From Dirofilaria immitis (taxonomy: Eukaryota > Nematoda > Chromadorea > Rhabditida > Onchocercidae), in NCBI GenBank assembly GCA_024305405.1, contig JAKNDB010000087.1, forward strand, positions 4,280,501 through 4,344,500: 64,000 nt of DNA, read 5' to 3'. Numbering within the stretch: position 1 is the first letter of the stretch; each line of letters begins with the position of its first letter. Below the pieces are notes generated by a model that worked only from the letters and a program-made list of their open reading frames with translations, ran no database searches and was not told where the DNA came from. The position numbers and the translations under genes are program-made. Below, piece after piece: positions 61,450 through 64,000 of the stretch.

Positions 61450-63420
61450 AAATTTTCTTCCTGCTATTTTTGTTTAGATTTAGCGAAAATAGTGGACTAT
61501 AAATGCAAAGGTTTTTACAAAAACCTGTTGACGCAAGTAGATTTTCTAGTTAGTAGACGTAAAATGAAATTTCTTAAAAACTCTTCAAAATTGAAGTAAT
61601 TCTCTATTCCCTCATCTATTCTCTCTTCTTTAAAGCTCAATTTGCTCGTATCACGTGTATTCTATTCTCAAAAAGTTTCTTTATTATAAAATGATTCCAC
61701 CCTTCATTTCTTCACAGACAATATTTCCTAGTTTGAAAAACATTATCTTCATTTCCCACATTGCAATACAAATTATTTGTATCATAAAAACTTGAAATGG
61801 AAATTTTTAAAAAGAAAAATTATTATCAAATAACTGAATGGGACATATAATTCATAGTAATTTGTGCTATCTAGGAAAGAAAAAAGTTTCAAATTATCCA
61901 TTTGCGACAATGAGAATTTCTGAAACGACTCAATTTGAAATGGATTTTCGATTAGTTACATTTAATGCTATAACTGCCACCTCTAGTAGATGGAAAGAGG
62001 AGATCAGTTACCTGGAATAATTAAAGGTGATAATTGTAGTATAACAAATGGGCAGTGAGACAGATGCTGCTGGTATAAAGGGAAGAGAAAGCGATGAAAT
62101 GAGAGGCAGGGGAAGTAAGAGAGAATTCTCATTACAATGAAAGGCATCAATTACATGCATTAAAATCTTGCGCTGCAACGTGCATGATTACGGGTTATCA
62201 ACTTGGCGGATACAAGCTATCCACGAGTCAGCTTCGTCCATCCTAAACAATAATCAGGAAGTGATAAACAATGTTGGAGAAGGGATTTTCTCTAATACAT
62301 TTGACAAATTTTACCATCTATAATATTACTAGTTTTTTTCTTTTACCGAAGTACTATCAAATGATTACCTTGACATTATATATGAAAGAAAATATTAGAA
62401 TATTTCAAAACGATTCTGTTCAGCGAGATAAGTGATATATGTCGTTTGATAGCTTAACATATCAATTGATGTTATTCGACAGCATTATTTGTGGCGATTA
62501 GAATATATTCTGGAATTCAAAAATCAACAAAACAACTGTATAATTCTGTTTTTTGAATTAAAATATTCTAATACTCATTACTATAGTTTATGAGGAGTTT
62601 AATTTGTACTGATCTATCTCTACATACTCAACAAGATTTATTTTTATAAAATTCTAAAAACCCTACTCCTTGTCTTTTATTCCAGATATTTAAACAAACT
62701 TTTAATTAATAGATGAGACATAAAACAATCACTTCTGATCAAACACTTGATGGACGCTTAGAAAGCGAACCAAACAAATCTTTGACTGATTCATTTGTTT
62801 GCGTTAGGGAGTATTGATTAGAGAGGAATGTTGGGAAATGATGGGTAAGAAGCAAACTGTACTACACTATGCAATCTAAATCAATGAATTTTATAATCTT
62901 TGAAGTTAGCATGAATTCGATTGGATTACGGAAAGAAGAAAGAAGATTTAAAATTATCACCAGCATATCAGTAAATATCACTAACGATCAATATTTCCTG
63001 ACTGGAATAGAGACAAACTAACCTATAACTGGTATTCAAAATAACATTTTCTCTCCTTCCCTATAAAAACAATCAAAAATTTGATGAAAACTAACTGACT
63101 TAAAATATTTAGAAAAACGATAATTACGATATAAATGAATACGCTTATCAAAAGTTTGAAATAAAAAATGGATGAAAGATAAACATGAACTGAATTTTAG
63201 ATGAAGTAAAATGACACTCTTTTTCTGTCGAAGATAAGTTTAATTTAAATTTGAAACACATATTTCTAAGAAAAATCATAATTATCTCACAAAACATTTA
63301 TTGGCTAATTCCGAAGAGGAATATATATATATATATAGATAAGAAAAAAGAGTGAGAGCCATCCGTTATCAAGCTATATATTTATGACACAATTAAGTGA
63401 AGAAATAACATATACTATAC
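61450..63420. other. Gene-free stretch upstream of the transporter
   Basis: Expected to hold the promoter of the minus-strand transporter. No gene is supported; the plus frame 61838-62020 lacks motif and splice context. Confidence 0.45.
63321..63337. repeat. AT dinucleotide repeat
   Basis: Perfect (AT)n microsatellite of 17 bases. Confidence 0.9.
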
Positions 63421-63427
63421 ATACCCA

Positions 63428-63615
63428 TGCCAGTGCACAAGCCGTAGCACATTCTATCTGTCAGATAATTCTCGATTGGCAGCGTAAAGAGAATAACTGT
63501 AGAATGTATCGACCCAATACTGGTTTACATTGAAGTTATTGATCGATTCGAAGCATTCTCTTCCACTATTATATCTCCACATGTACAAAGTGTTGCGATG
63601 CCAAAAAATAATCAT
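63428..63615 (-). CDS. Candidate exon(s), unassigned
   Basis: A stretch richer in G and C than its surroundings. One reading is a 53-residue frame from ATG 63615 to TAG 63454-63456, aromatic-rich (NQYWVDTFYSYSLYAANREL). Another uses an acceptor TTCTACAG ending at 63516 and a strong donor ATGG|GTATGT near 63427, giving PIENYLTDRMCYGLCTGM. Both cannot be right. No family is recognised. Confidence 0.25.
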
Positions 63616-63619
63616 CGAG

Positions 63620-64000
63620 TGAAATATCATTAATTATCATTAATTAGAAGTAAATAGAATTCGTCGATTATAAATAATCGTACATCTTTATGAAAAAAAA
63701 AAACGATCACTGCGAAATTTATAACCACAAATTTTAAGAACATTCTCATGTGCAGAAGATTATATATCATATTCTCCTATCACAGTAGCACAAAAAATCA
63801 TCCTCAATCATTGTAGCAAACTAATGCGATCATTTAAACGAAATACATTGCCTATCAAAGCATTCAATTTCAAGAAAAGAATTTACTTCAAATGAAATAG
63901 AAGTATTATACAAAATCGAAAGATGATACAATGACTATTGCATTTAAAGAAATAATTTAGTTTTTCTAAATCTCCATATCTTTCGATCTTGTTGAGCCAG
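63620..64000. other. Window end, nothing recognised
   Basis: AT-rich, with no supported feature. Confidence 0.4.

Overview
This window looks like nuclear DNA from a nematode, most likely a parasitic filarial or related spirurid worm. The sequence is strongly AT-rich. Its genes are cut into short exons of about 50-320 nt, with GT..AG introns and T-rich acceptors ending in TTTCAG. It carries worm-typical content: a cuticlin with a ZP domain, an unorthodox aquaporin, a nematode-type SLC17-like transporter and a BEL/Pao retrotransposon relic. No bacterial operon, CRISPR array, rRNA or convincing tRNA is visible. I built the gene models by eye from splice sites, reading phase and remembered family features; no database search was run.

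Layout. 0-6 kb: the last exon of a tetraspanin-like gene enters from the left edge. Two small secreted or membrane genes follow on the minus strand, possibly as an operon pair. A plus-strand secreted Cys-rich/Gln-rich protein lies at 3.8-5.6 kb. 6-10 kb: a decayed BEL/Pao gag relic. 11.7-14.1 kb (-): a BCCIP homologue. 16.5-19.7 kb (+): an aquaporin with altered NPA boxes. 21.5-23.1 kb (+): an ALYREF mRNA-export adaptor. 23-29.7 kb: mostly gene-poor, with two unassigned open stretches. 29.8-32.8 kb (+): a cuticlin. 35.3-38.2 kb (-): a secreted protein with four EF-hands. 38.2-44.6 kb: gene-poor. 44.7-45.3 kb (-): an ABITRAM (FAM206A) homologue. 46.7-50.0 kb (-): an ANKRD13-family protein. 50-55.4 kb: gene-poor. 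55.5-56.3 kb (-): a small membrane protein of unknown type. 56.5-61.4 kb (-): an SLC17-like major facilitator transporter. 61.4-64 kb: mostly gene-poor, with one odd open stretch near 63.5 kb.

The genes do not form one pathway; this is an ordinary mosaic of housekeeping genes (BCCIP, ALYREF, ABITRAM, ANKRD13) and worm surface or transport genes. The most striking cross-cutting observation is that several otherwise well-conserved genes appear broken by single-base shifts, often at short A/T homopolymers. This suggests consensus errors in the assembly more than biology. The most biologically interesting items are the aquaporin with NPV/NPL boxes and no following arginine, the possible operon with spliced-leader acceptors at the left end, the unassigned secreted proteins, and the 84-bp duplication next to the small membrane-protein gene.
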